Source: Agroathelia rolfsii
Taxonomy: Eukaryota; Basidiomycota; Agaricomycetes; Amylocorticiales; Amylocorticiaceae
Length of the DNA stretch: 64,000 bases
Direction: 5' to 3'
Assembly: GCA_018343915.1 (NCBI GenBank)
Contig: JABRWF010000001.1
Coordinates: 3,844,001-3,908,000 of the forward strand
Part shown: positions 1 through 12,553 of the stretch, piece after piece
Position numbering within the stretch: the stretch's first letter is position 1
Layout of the letters: each line of letters starts with the position of its first letter
Translations under genes and position numbers: made by a program
Notes under the pieces: generated by a model
Database searches by the model: none
Seen by the model: the letters and a program-made list of their open reading frames with translations, nothing else
What the model was told of the DNA's origin: nothing

Positions 1-1274
1 AGACATTACCATTACTAATGGGGGTATACAAAATGGAAATGAACGGATACAGCCGTTCTCGTCTCTCTCGGCCATGCTCGACTTTTGCACTCGCAATTGG
101 CGATCCAATTTTGTCACGACAAGTTTACAAAGCACAGTCTCTATCGAACCATTTGTAAAACGGCCGTTCTTTTTGTTGCTACAAGTGGACGCTCCACTGA
201 TGACGCGCTTCAGGCGGTCTTCATGGCAAGTTCAAGCTTTTTTTCTTCTTCTTCTCCTTGTTGTCCTTGTTCTTGTTTCGGTTCTGTTCGTTTGACTGTG
301 ATGCCTGTACTCATATGATGATTGTGGTACCATCCGACAGTCCTTCATTGGAGGAGTTTGTATTAGAGAATGATGCACTCGTTTTTGGATCAGGTGTACC
401 GGCAGTACCCGATAATTTAGTAGCGCTCAACGTTCTCAATTCATTCTCAACTATCAAACAATTTGAAGCTCATCTTGATTCACTGGACATTACAAATCCG
501 GAGCGCCTCAGACCAGGGTGTGGACTATTTTTTAAGGAATACTTATTTATCCATTCAGGGGTCCTAATTCTGGGATTTGGGATCTATACAGATGGGATAC
601 ATATTTTATGGTCAGCCTCTTACTATTCATAGAAAACAAGGGATCATCACCATCTCGGTGACTGAAACACTCTCGGGAGGGCAGATGCTTGCATCTCTAG
701 CATCACAGCGATCAAATTGTATGAAACGCCGTGTCGGTGCTGTGCTAGTGAGGGGCCATCGGATAGTTGCAACTGGGTAAAGGATGATTATCAGCCTCAT
801 GTTATGTTTGTGCAATGTTGATATTCGGATACAGATACAACGGAACTCCACGGGGTCTGAGAAACTGTAATGAAGGCGGATGCTCCCATTGTAATGACGT
901 CAAGCCAAACAGCGGGTTCTCTCAAGAATGCGTATGTCTGCATGCAGAGGAAAACGCTCTCCTTGAAGCTGGGAGAGACCGAGTCGGATCTGGGGCGGTA
1001 CTCTATTGCAACACGTATGTTATCGTATTTGGGTTTTGACTTCTTTTTGAATCGCATCAAAAGATGCCCCTGTTTGAAATGCACGATCAAAATTATACAA
1101 ACTGGTGTAAAGGAGGTTGTATACAATCTAAGCTACAAAATGTGAGTTCTATCATTTTCGTCATTTCATTATCCCATGTGAACTTGATGATCTTTTATCA
1201 GGGATGACGCCTCTGCAAATCTATTTTATGAGGCTGGTGTACAGCTGCGACGACATGCGCCTCCTTCGCCTTGA
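1..1274 (+). CDS. DCD1: dCMP deaminase, 5' end off window
   Basis: Deoxycytidylate deaminase converts dCMP to dUMP, feeding thymidylate synthesis. The frame is open to the left edge, so the start and the expected N-terminal P-loop part lie outside. Exons that join in phase are <1-225 (or 216), 341-517, 592-610, 685-776, 835-1014, 1064-1141 and 1202-1274. The N-terminal part carries FVKRPFFLLLQVDAPLMTRF, typical of fungal Dcd1. The catalytic part has SNCMKRRVGAVLV, GYNGTPRGLRNC, the zinc/proton-shuttle motif HAEENALLEAG and the second zinc motif CPCLKC. The first visible intron is either GC-AG (donor GCAAGT at 226) or GT-AG (donor at 217); both keep phase. The stop lies 35 nt from the stop of the convergent gene downstream. 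Confidence 0.93.
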
Positions 1275-1308
1275 GCTTTTCTTGGTTCCTGTATTCCACA
1301 GCCCGATG

Positions 1309-4300
1309 CTAGCCAACCAGAATGGCTCGTACGTTTTCTTGGAGGGACCACCTGTCTGTAGCGAGGAATTCCATTTTATTGTCTTCTAGCTGTGAAATTG
1401 TCGCGGAAAGAGCTAGCCACACAGCATCTTCATTCTTTTGTTTTGCGGAAATATAAAATGCCCTTGCGTAATATTGAAGCTCTTCGTGTGCAGCTTTGTC
1501 GAGAAATCGCCGGAAGGCGATTATTATTTCCCAGAACGTGTTATCCTTAGTCTCGACAAATTTCATAGCTGCCGTCATCGTCTTCAATAACGAACGGTAA
1601 AGGCGATGCGCGTGTGTATAGGCTGAAGAAGGGTCCGCCGTCCCAGCGCGTCGGCGCATCAAGGCACTAGCGTCGTCCACACCTTCTAGCGCCTTCAACA
1701 TCACGTGAAAGCGAGGCCAGACGTCTTCCCAAATACGACGATACATGAAGCTGCCGATATGGAGTGCAAGTGACTCCACCAGAGACGCCGCAGCTCTAAC
1801 TACGAAAGGCTCGGGATCAGAAAGACGATTCATGATGAATGGCCAAGCCTGATGAATAGAAGTGAGCAGAGCAGACTCAGAGAGTACCGGCACGGAGGAG
1901 CTCAGCAGTAACAGGATGCGCATTCGGATCACAGCCGAGCTGTGAGTCAAAAAGTACATTGATTTCGCAACGATTTGTTTGGTCAATGCCTGTGTGGGCG
2001 TAGGTGGAGGCTCCGCATCGTGGTCTGGTGGTAATTCCGGTGTGAGACCGTCTTGGTCTCCATCATTTTCATTTGGCGCGGTCAAGTCTCTTGCCTTACC
2101 CTTCCCCCAAGCTTCTCGGGGGGCAGGCCCATAATCGGTGGCGTCCTCCTCACTTGCAGGCTCATGCCTATGAATAAACCACTCCAATGCATCTGTCAAA
2201 GCCATACCGTCATTATGTAGTGTGCCCGGAATATTATTGTCGACCGATGTCCTCGGATCGCCCACTGCTGACTCGTCCGATTCAACCGCTTTCACCACTT
2301 CCGATAATACTTCCACCAAACCGTCAACGAGTACATCGTAGCCATGGAAGTCATCCAATCTGTCGAAGCACTCCTCTACAACGTCTCCCGCTTTGTGTAC
2401 GATGTCCGATCCTACCAGGCGTACGAGGAGAATGAGCACTTTGGTGGCGTCGACGTCCAACCAACGTCGACTGAGCCTGCGTGAAATGGCGTCTAACGCA
2501 TAATCGAAGTTCGACAGAAGGAGATTTGCAGGAGATGCATAGCCCGTGTTGTTCGTCACAAAATGCAACGTTACCAGGCCGGTCAGTGACAAAAACCCGT
2601 TCGAGGATATGACGGAATGCAGAATGGGGTAGAGCGTGTGCAAAAGCAGTGGCGTGAAACGACTCTGTAAGATCGCCGCGGTTGTCGAAAGGAGGCGGAG
2701 CGCCAGACCGTGCTGGAGCGGGGTCAGATCTTTGATGGGGTCCCGGAGGAAACCCGTGGGTGTTTCTACACTGGATGTTGCGCGGATGTCCATCAATCCC
2801 ACTCTGTGCTCCACTAGGAGTAGTGAATCGTTGCTAGGCATTATGTCCAAAGTTGCCTGAGCATCCATTTTCGTACCCGTATCTCCATTTGGCTGATCCC
2901 ATATTTCGGCCAAGGATCTAGCCAGGCCACGAGCAAACTTTTCTATGCGTCTTCCTCCACGAAGTTGAAATGCGTTTCGATTGTTCTGCGCATCCAGATT
3001 GACTGCGCCGATACCTTCAAGAAGACAAGCAGCGCACCAGAGCGCTGCAGGGGAGCTACTTGTTGTCCCGTTCCTGCCAACATCCGCGAACCATTCAACT
3101 GCGTAAAGGCATTCTTCGCCACCGCAGCTCCCTAGCGCTCGGAACATACGCGTAATCGATTCGATGGTGGTGCGTGACTGGATGTGTCTCAAAGAAAGTT
3201 CAGGAAAGCCCATGTCCGCCGTTGATGAAGGGTCATTCTCCAGTGATAGACGGGAAGCCGAAGGAGCGATCGATGGCGTGGGCAGATCTGTAAACTCGAG
3301 AACAGAGAGGAGTCCCCAACCCCATTTCTCGATTCCGCCGGATGGCCCGAGAAGTGAGCCGATACCTCGTGAGATGACGCTTGCTGCGGGACTGGTAGAT
3401 TTGTCGTCGTGGATGCGGCAAGTGGCTTCTATGAGACCGGAGACATGCTCGACTTTGTTTTCTGCATGCGAGACTATCAACTGAGGAAGGGATGAGATAT
3501 TGTCACGCGTGATGCGGACGAGGATTTTGACGAGGTCATGATGTCCTTTCGAAGAGGGATCTAGCAAGTGGGCCAGTGCTTGACGCGCGTGATTTGATGG
3601 TGTGGGATAGTTGCTATTCGAAATCGACAGCAAGAAGGAAAGGAGCAATGGGTGGCTTTTTGGTAGTGTCAAAGAGGTGTTGGCCAGTATCGCGGAGGAA
3701 AACTGAGCCAGGCCTGTCAACGCACTTGGGTTAGGATGTGCAACGAGAGGCATCAGAGTGTTAAGAGCGATATGTAACTGGGATGAAACCCCTGCGACCC
3801 AAGACGCGGTCCTTGCAGTGGCAAATCGAGGTATATCGCGTTTATTCGACGATTCTTGAGAGTGGGTTTCGGTTACGATTTCGACGAGATCTTCCAGGGT
3901 TTGAGAGCTTTTCACGGCACCCTCTCTGATACAAATGTCGTCGCTGATTGAAATGACAATGATCTCTTGCAATATTTGCAGGGAAAGCTCAACAACATCA
4001 CCGTTGACCCACCCTTTGCTCTCAGAGGCCCCGAAAGCAACTCGAGTCATAGAGCTCGCTACTCCGGGAAGTATGGACGGACCAAGGTATTGAGGGACAT
4101 AGATTGATATCAATGCTTTTAAAACTCGTAAACTTTCGCGCTGAAGTGACTTGTCGGTCGACGGAATGACACCCAATAGGTAATTGATAGTCTGGCCTAT
4201 AATGGGGACAATTTCTGACGATTGTGTGTGTTCTTTAAGCTCTTGTAGACGTTTGGATGCAACGTCATCTTCGCGCGGATGGAGCAAAGCCCACAGACAC

Positions 4301-4782
4301 TTCACAGCAGCCAGTTTGGTTTCATTATCTCGTTCCTTTTCCTTCTCCTTCCCTTCTACTCCTCCAGCAACAGACCCACAAAACATGAAGATATGATCCC
4401 AAGTCTGTAAATCGCAATCCCACCACCAGCTTTCGCTGAGAACACCGAGGACTATCAAGATCTTTTCAAGAACTTGGTCCGAGATGGCGGAAGATGCATT
4501 TCTGCGAAGGATAGTAGATATTGGAAAGAACGTATATGATACAATAGATGCGCTCAGGCGAGTTGTGTGTGCATTGGCGAGCTCGTTAATCAGGTCCGAT
4601 AGTAATTTAGAGATGACCGGGGTTGATGATGGCGTAAGAATAGAGTGCCCAAGCAGTGGCACACAAATTAGCTTGAGCTGAGAGGTACATGAGCAAAATT
4701 TATATCAGACAAAGTGGTGATTAGGCGAGCGCACTCTTCTAAACAGCTCTCTGGACTCTGGCTGGCTGCTAGAGGACGTCAT
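1309..4782 (-). CDS. TTI1: TELO2-interacting protein 1 homologue (TTT complex)
   Basis: A large helical-repeat protein of about 1138 residues. In the family, Tti1 works with Tel2 and Tti2 as the TTT co-chaperone that matures PIKK kinases (TOR, ATM/ATR type). The call rests on the N-terminal block LKLICVPLLG, FFPISTILRRN and VLSESWWWDCDLQTWDHIF, and a C-terminal helical region ending near FWEIIIAFRRFLDKAA, with HEAT-like sequence throughout. The long open frame has no good ATG. A short first exon (4782-4735, beginning MTSSSSQPE) joins through a 57-nt intron (4734-4678) to the conserved LKLICVPLL, which decides the start. The rest (4677-1309) is one uninterrupted exon. The promoter is shared with the divergent PABA synthase gene. 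Confidence 0.88.
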
Positions 4783-4899
4783 GATGGTGGTTGTGGGCGA
4801 GTATAAGAATAAGATGTCACATATTATGTCACGGTCACGTTTCTCCTTCCCCCTTACGTCCATATCCGAGTCAAAATCCGAGTCCTCTCCCATCATCAA
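4783..4899. promoter_or_regulatory. bidirectional promoter, TTI1 / PABA synthase
   Basis: Only 117 nt separate the divergent start codons of TTI1 (minus) and the PABA synthase gene (plus), so both transcription starts must lie in or beside this interval. It contains a pyrimidine stretch and two TGTCAC-like direct motifs. No clear TATA box is visible. Confidence 0.5.
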
Positions 4900-7247
4900 A
4901 TGAACGCTGTTGACCATCCGCAAATCCTCTTCATAGACTCTTATGATTCTTTCACAAATAAGTAGGTGGCGAAAATTTCTATGTTGGCTTCCCTTCAATA
5001 AGTCTATTTTTTCTCCAGCTTGGCCGCCCTCTTCCTCAAGGCAGTTCCCAAATGCCGCATACGAATAATCAAAAACGACGATTATACGATTGCCGAGCTG
5101 TTACCTTATCTTGGTTCCTTTTCCGCCATCATCGTTGGCCCTGGTCCTGGATCACCAACTGATCCATGCGACATAGGCGTGGTGAAGGACCTGTGGATGA
5201 TCGACCAGGATCACTTGCTTCCCATTTTTGGTGTCTGCCTGGGCCTCCAGAGTATGGCTGTAGAGTACGGGGCCAAGCTCCAAAGATTGTCCGTAGTTAA
5301 ACATGGACTAATCTCACTCATTCAACATGAGGGAAGCGAGCTCTTTAAGGGCCTGAGTCACTTCAACGCGACGCGCTACCATTCTCTTCATGTTCAACTT
5401 CCTATCGATGGTGAGATAGAAGAGTTGGCCTGGACTGATGATGGCTCGGAGAATGGTAAGGTTACAATGGCCCTAAAACACAAGAGCAAACCGTTCTGGG
5501 CGGTGCAGTACCATCCCGAATCTGTCTGCACTACAGGTGGTTTGCACGTGGTCAGCAATTTCTGGAGACTAGCTCAGAACTGGCACAGAGCTCATGGCCG
5601 CAAAATCCTGCCGTCTGTAAGCGGCATCGGTACCCCTTGGCCAAACATTCGGCCTCAGCTCAATCAGAAGGTTTTATTGCCGTGCTCTTCTACGGTCCAA
5701 ATGAAAAAGTTTTTCCTGTCAGATATTGAGATCCCTCGTGTTGCAGAAATCTTAGGGGCCACCGATGAAACCTCCCCTTTTGTCATGCTTGACTCTGCAG
5801 CTGTGCCAGGCCAGTGGTCTATCATCGGCTCGGTTCTACCATCCACCGTTAGGATCGTATACTTTACGGGCGATAACTTCCTCACCCTTGTCCGGAACGA
5901 CAAGCGGTCGAAACACTTTTTCCCTCGTGGCGGCAGCGCATGGTCTTGGATCACATCTTTCATGAGTAGTAAAAGAGCTCAAGGGGGAGATCCTGAGGTT
6001 CCTTTTTGGGGTGGCCTTGTTGGATATTTGAGCTATGAGTGTGGTCTCGAATCACTCTCTGTTTTGCCCTCCAGCTCCCGACGTGGGCATCCGGATATCA
6101 ATCTCATCTTTATTGAGCGCAGCGTTGCCATTGATTTACAGCAAAAGCAGGTTTATGTTCAATCAATTCTGACCCATGACGAATCCTGGATCGCAGAAAC
6201 CTGCGCCCGCTTAACATCTTTACCTGCCAGAAATACTCATACTCTCGAGACTAGGCCACTGGGAGTCGATGTGAAAATCCCACACAAAACAGAGTACACG
6301 ACCAACATCTCACGGGCGAAAGAGTACTTGATGTCAGGTGACTCGTACGAACTATGCTTGACGGCGCAAACCCGCATATCTGTCCTCCGCCCCTACCCTA
6401 ATGGCCCTTTTCAAACACCGGAACACCGTTCATGGGATCTCTACAAGAAATTACGCCACAAGAATCCCGCGCCTCACGCCGCTTACCTACGTCTCGGCGA
6501 GACGACTGTGCTCTCAGCGTCGCCGGAACGCTTCCTCTCATTTTCTCGGGTGTCTCGCCCTGTTTGTCAACTACGACCTATCAAAGGCACTTTGCGCAAG
6601 GGTCCAGGAATCACGCGGGCAGTTGCTGAAGAAGCATTGGCCGGAAATCCAAAAGAGGTAGCGGAGAATCTCATGATCGTAGACCTGATTAGGCATGATC
6701 TCCATGGCGTCCTGGGAGAAGACGTAAGAGTTAAACAGTTCTGTCGCGTGGAGGAATATAAGACTGTTTGGCAGTTGGTGAGCGTTATAGAAGGCTCGCC
6801 TGCCGTAAACACTAGCCCCGACGATAATTGGAAGGTAGGCTGGGAGGTCTTGCAGCATAGTCTACCTCCAGGTGAGTGTCGTCTGACTTGCACGCATCTT
6901 TAAGAATGTTAGGCTGACCCTTTTTAGGCAGTATGACTGGGGCGCCCAAAAAACGCTCGGTGGAAATCTTGAAGACACTCGAGGATGGAGCCCGAGGTAT
7001 TTATTCTGGCGTACTGGGTTACTGGTGCGTCAGCGGCAGCGGCGATTGGGCCGTTGTTATCCGTAGCTGCGTCAACCAGCCCACTGGATCTACACTAGAG
7101 GACGAGTATTCCAACTCCACTGGTCCCGATTCTAATGTCGATGTCTGGACCATTGGGGCTGGCGGCGCTATCACGGCTCTTTCTGACCCAGAGGCGGAAT
7201 ACGACGAGATGTGTGTGAAGTTGCAAAGCGCTCTTGCTGCATTTTAG
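4900..7247 (+). CDS. ABZ1: para-aminobenzoate synthase, PabA-PabB fusion
   Basis: Aminodeoxychorismate synthase makes 4-amino-4-deoxychorismate from chorismate and glutamine for folate synthesis. Exons are 4900-4961, 5019-6871 and 6928-7247, giving about 744 residues. The first exon supplies ILFIDSYDSFTNN, the start of class I glutamine amidotransferases, so ATG 4900 is chosen. The amidotransferase half has GPGPGSP, the nucleophile motif FGVCLGLQ and the His-Glu motif VQYHPES. The PabB half has GGLVGYLSYE, SGDSYELCLTAQT, LSASPERFLSF, RPIKGTLRKG, ENLMIVDLIRHDL and, in the last exon, SMTGAPKKRSVE and IGAGGAITALSDPEAE. The PIKGT motif separates PabB-type from TrpE-type enzymes. Single-polypeptide fusion is normal for fungi. 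Confidence 0.96.
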
Positions 7248-7693
7248 ATTTTTCTCCTTTTCACGATGTTTCAGTCTTTTGAGCTCCAAAACATTTATTG
7301 ATTCATTGATTAATATCTAACTTGTTTCCTACAGATAGACTGGTTTTTATTATTCTTACAAGTCGCATTCAACTGCTACAGAATTAATTCCTTTTCAATT
7401 TCCCACCCCTTCTCAACATACCTTACTACTTCATCAACTTCAATTTTGCTTTCTTTGCTCGCTATGTCTTAGTAGCCACACCTTACTATGTACTAGTACA
7501 TGTCCCATAATGTAAAAATTTACTACGGTGAAATACCCCAAGGAAATTTCAGCGTCCTTATATTACGTGACCGCGCGCTTTGACCGGCAGCGGAAATACG
7601 CGTCGTTCACCGAAGCATATATCAATCCATTCTCAGAGACCGGGATCCGAGTCGAAGCGTCGGTCGAGGTAGGAGACTTGACCTTTCTCCGTC
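7248..7693. other. intergenic, PABA synthase to ALG9
   Basis: AT- and pyrimidine-rich sequence between two plus-strand genes. It must hold the terminator of the first and the promoter of the second. No repeat or conserved coding segment was seen. Confidence 0.5.
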
Positions 7694-10112
7694 ATGGCCT
7701 CCAACGTGGAATACGTCCGTCTGCGCAAGAAAGAGCCTCCCAAGCCAGCACAAACGTTTGCTCGACACAGCGGTATTCTGCAAGACCAGCTTCGCAGGTA
7801 TGGTTGTTCTCGTCCTCCTTGGGTTGTACGTGTCGCAATCAAGGCTAACGCTTCGTTCAAGGGCAGCGAAACGACCATGGAACGCAAGTTTTTCCCTCGC
7901 CGTTAGGATCCTGCTCATTGTTCGTGTAACATCAGCCATGTATGCTAACTTGCAAGATTGTGACGAAGGTGCGTATTCATTTTTGTAACAAATACTCGTT
8001 ATTGAACACTTGTACAGTGTATAATTTCTGGGAACCATTGCATTACCTTGATCGTGGAAATGGATTTCAAACCTGGGAGACCTCCCCTGCGTATGCAATT
8101 CGTAGCTGGGCATATATTCTGTTGCATCTGCCCGCGGCAAGACTCCCCTCATACCTCATCGCTTCGGACAAGGTATGTTCGTCTGACCATATCCGACGCA
8201 TTCCCTTGTACTGACTGTAATTCAGCGCATCTCCTTCTTTGCTGTTCGCATCTTTCTAGGCGTTATCTCCACGCTCTGTGAAGCTGCATTGTACAGAGCA
8301 GTGGTCGAGAAGATCAACGAGAGAGTCGGACGGTATTTGTTCTTTATGCTTTTGTTCAGCGCCGGGATGTGGACTTCTGCCACGGGTAAGTTGTCCAACA
8401 CAGAAGTTTGGAATCAAGCTAATTATTGATACTTTTTAAAGCTTTCCTCCCGTCAAGTTTTGCTATGTATGCTACAATGCTAGCCTTTGCCTACGCCATC
8501 GAACCTGCCACGCTCCGAAACAAACGGAGGACCCTTGTTACAACCGTATCCTTTGCTACGGGCGCAATCGTAGGCTGGCCATTTGCCCTAGCTTTGTCCG
8601 TTCCGTTCGTTATCGAAGAGCTCTTTGTTCTTGGAGGCGATAAAGTTCTTCCTGAACTCAAATCGTCATGGATGGCGTCCCGGTGGAAGAACTTTGCTAC
8701 CTCAGTTCTTGCTGCATCTCTCATTTTCGTACGTACTCAACGGATGGTCTCTTTCGAAGTGGATATTCACGGTTCCATATACAGGTGCCTGTCATTGGTA
8801 TTGATAGCCTGGCGTATGGTCGCTTCGTCATTGTACCTTGGAACATCATCCGCTACAACATCTTCGGTGGCTCTGAAAGAGGACCCGATCTGTATGGCAC
8901 CGAGCCGTGGTACTTCTACCTCTTGAATTTGGCACTCAACTTCAACGTCCTTGTTCCCTTGGCGCTGATTGCTCTTCCGGCCCTCCTTATTACGCATCGT
9001 ATCGACCGAAAGCGGCTCGGCTTTGTGAAACCAGGCCCAGACCAAAGCTCGCCATTCACACTGCTTGCTTTGCGCTTGACGCCATTCTACATTTGGTTCA
9101 TCATCATGAGTGCCCAAGCACACAAGGAAGAGAGGTTCATGTATCCCGCCTACCCTTTGCTCTGTTTCAATGCGGCCGTTAGTTTGTACCTGATTCGTGG
9201 GTGGTTCGAGGTGGCATACATTGCAAAGACAAAATCCCCATACCGCGTAAGTTTCTTAAACTTGATACTGAAGCAAAATGCTCATAAGATGCGTAGGCAT
9301 CTCAATCTCAACTCTTCCGTCGTTTTACCCTATCTGTGATCATGACTTTCATTTTGCTGTCCTACTCTCGAGGCATGGCTTTGTGGAAGTATTACCATGC
9401 TCCCCAGACAGTTACGTACAAATTTGAGGCCATTGAAGTCCCCCGCCTTCTAAACGTCACTGGTCTCCTTCCCCCTCCTCCTCCTGACGCTACCGAGGAC
9501 GACATGCCGCGTCTGGACATTCGCCCCATCAAGGAATTCGATCTGCGTTTCTGTGTCGGAAAGGAGTGGTATCGCTTCCCTGGAAGCTACTATGTCCCCG
9601 AGGGTGTGAAGATTGACTTCGTTAAGAGCGAATTTGATGGGATGTTGCCAGGTCATTTTGCGCAGGTTCCGAGCGAGGTCCGCTCAACAGAGTGGTTCCG
9701 CCCCGGTACCCAAGTCGTGCCGTCCGGCTTGAATGATTTGAACGAGGAAGACCCCAGCCATTATGTTTGTTCCTCCTCTACATCCTCCTCTTTGGTTATT
9801 GGTGTACTAACTGGTTGATAGGTCCCAATTGAGAGCTGCGATTACTTCCTCGACCTTGATTTCCCCTTACACCCCAAAGCCTCTCCATTGGAGCCACGGT
9901 ATATCCAAGACATTGGAACTTGGGAGCGTGTTGGGTGCGAACCTTTCTTGGACGCCGCTCACTCCCCGACCTTGACGAGGACGCTCTGGATGCCAGGAGC
10001 TAAGTGGCAAACCGAAAATCAGTTTGGCGAATACTGTTTGCTCAAAAATAGGGCGAGCGTCGCTGAAAAGGAGAGCATTGTAGCAGCTAGAGTAGCACAA
10101 CAAGGACAATGA
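7694..10112 (+). CDS. ALG9: ALG9 alpha-1,2-mannosyltransferase
   Basis: An ER membrane glycosyltransferase of family GT22 that adds lumenal alpha-1,2 mannoses to the dolichol-linked N-glycan precursor, using dolichyl-phosphate mannose. The sequence joins over about eight exons. Early exons give RILLIVRVTSAMYANLQDCDE and then VYNFWEPLHYLDRGNGFQTW, matching the conserved acidic first lumenal loop and the EP..H motif of GT22 enzymes. Several hydrophobic helices follow. The conserved HKEERFMYPAYPL motif is coded near 9121-9160. The C-terminal lumenal part has KEWYRFPGSYYVP and ends about 9830-10112. The first introns restore phase exactly (DQLRR/AAKRPWN and DCDE/VYNFW). ATG 7694 begins MASNVEYVRLRKKEPP and is the first in-frame Met. 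Confidence 0.93.
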
Positions 10113-10233
10113 TAAAACCTGAATAGACTCCATTGACCAGTAATATATTATACGAGTACCTCACGACTAGAAAAATAAATCAATTTGCAATCATAGAGAA
10201 AGTGTTATGCCGTAGGAAGTTGATGGCGAGTCG

Positions 10234-10360
10234 ACGCGTTGATGATTCACGCCTTTCAAGCTCGCGTTTGCCGAACATGTATGTTGAGTTGTTGATATAA
10301 CTGCCATATTTGGTAGTGGCGCGTCAGTCACGTGAAAAAACGCGTCGCGCGTCTATAAAT
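10234..10360 (+). promoter_or_regulatory. histone H4 promoter: two ACGCGT boxes, E-box, TATA
   Basis: Upstream of the H4 start are two ACGCGT sequences (10234-10239 and 10340-10345), identical to the MluI cell-cycle box bound by MBF-type factors in ascomycete yeasts. A CACGTG lies at 10329-10334 and TATAAAT at 10354-10360, about 120 nt before the ATG. S-phase control is inferred from these motifs, not shown. Confidence 0.5.
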
Positions 10361-10479
10361 TAAACGAGCGTGCAGCACGTCCTCTCTGTACCAGCTTCAT
10401 CACATACCCTCACCACTGCGCGGTTGTCTACCTGCTTTCAACACTCCTCTTTGTATCAAAGCCTTTAATCCTCTAAAAT

Positions 10480-10975
<496 letters not shown>

Positions 10976-11221
10976 ATTCTTGCCTTACGCATTATCCCTT
11001 CCATCATTATGTAACCCTCCTATAGCGATACCTAGTTAATGTATATGTATTCCGGCATCGAGTATTGAAACTTTACATTTTATGAAGCAGCAAGTGTTGG
11101 GATGCGTGAACTTATGCAGCAGAGTAGCTGCTATGAAGTAGGTGGGCTTATCAGCGCTGATTGTGCATTCTTCGTGTTATGCCTACTTCCAAATTAAGTA
11201 ATTTTCAGTTAAAATTACAGC

Positions 11222-12075
11222 TGATAGAGAAACAATAGACGCATCGACAAAAGTTTTGATATCAAGACCCGCATTCCTCTTTTGGAAGGTGGTGACGTCA
11301 TCCCAAGTGGCGTCTGTAGGGCCTACGCTTGGCCGGCTTCAAGCTGTCACTTCCGTGGTTAGCTTGTACTTACATTTATATTTTGTTCTATTGTTCCCAT
11401 CGATTGTTCCGATAGTAAACTAATTCCTGCAATATATCAACACACTTTTGAATTCTTGTCTAAACTGTGTCTTAAGAGTCTTATACAAATGTAATTGTAT
11501 GAATGCATTAAATCTGTTGTGCTAGTGCTGGTGTGCCAATTGCCTCAAGGATAGCTTACGTTCTCTAACCAATGCGTTGTCTCAATAGCACTGATGTAAA
11601 TAGTAAGAAAGATAAACTGTTGTGGTTATACTGAAACAGGGAGAGAGCTTGAAAGTTGTGCACTGCGCGGTGACAAATCTTGCGCTACTCACTAGCACCC
11701 CACCGCCCGCTGCCTAGCGCGCCCTGAGGAAGTCGCACTGCCAGGCTGGCAGAGACACCCCGGAGTTTTTCAGGGAAAAGCCTCATTTCTACCAATACTT
11801 CTACCAACGACCTTACTTTGAGTAAAAGGATTGGTAAAAGCGAGAATCACATGACTATATCTAGCGAAGAAATAAATCACGTGATGAGTATTTTTTTACC
11901 AAATCCTTTACCCAAAGTAGAAGGATTTGTCAGAATACCCCAGAGTGAGAGGCAATGTAGGCCCCACAGGTGCTACCCAGAAGGACGTTACCACCTTCCA
12001 AAAGAAGTACCTCCTTCCGAAAGAGGAAAGTGGGTCTTGATATCAAAACTTTTGTCAATGCGTCTATCTCTATCA
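11222..12075. repeat. nested inverted-repeat (fold-back) element
   Basis: The left arm 11222-11326 and right arm 11956-12075 are imperfect inverted copies of about 105-120 nt sharing, for example, CAAAAGTTTTGATATCAAGA and CTTTTGGAAGGTGGT. The right arm has about 21 extra bases. Inside lies a second inverted pair (about 11813-11854 and 11877-11920) centred near 11865, with arms around ACTTTGAGTAAAAGGATTGG. No transposase frame is seen, so this looks like a non-autonomous DNA element or one MITE inserted within another. Confidence 0.75.
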
Positions 12076-12342
12076 TTTACAAGGTAGCCTCACCCAGGTG
12101 CTTGGCAATCATACCAAACCTCGTTCTACGTTTCAATCGGATGGTGGTTGCCGGGCAGCGAGGCTTGAACTAGCCGGATCCAAATCCATTTATAGGGCTG
12201 TATTATTCAATACCGTATTAGTAGTTTCTTAATTTAGACTTCTCACGTGATATGATTACGTAATATTTCTCAAAATCTATATAACGCCGACGTGAAAATC
12301 GCAAAAAAATCAATATTTACGCCTTGGACCTCAACAGCCATC

Positions 12343-12553
12343 ACTCAACTCATCAAGGTAGTATCTAACTAACTCATCAAGCACACATCTAACTAACTCA
12401 TCAAGCTAGCATCCAACTAACTCACCAAGCCGGTGTCTAACTACTAACTCACCAAGCCAGTGTCTAACTACTAACTCACCAAGCTAGTGTCCAACTAACT
12501 AACTCACCAAGCCAGTGTCCAACTAACTAACTCACCAAGCCAGCGTCCGACTT
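12343..12553 (+). repeat. minisatellite, about 8 copies of a 24-28 nt unit
   Basis: Eight degenerate tandem units follow the pattern actcaYcaagccagtgtccaactaactaa. The first three copies read ACTCATCAAG and the last five ACTCACCAAG; some units carry an extra CTA or CTAACTA. Each unit includes CTAAC and a nearby AG. A TATATAA lies about 60 nt upstream. No gene with a supported product surrounds it. Confidence 0.85.

Noticed and set aside
6567..6893. Minus-strand frames inside the PABA synthase gene
   Set aside because: Shadows of the coding strand with no motif of their own.
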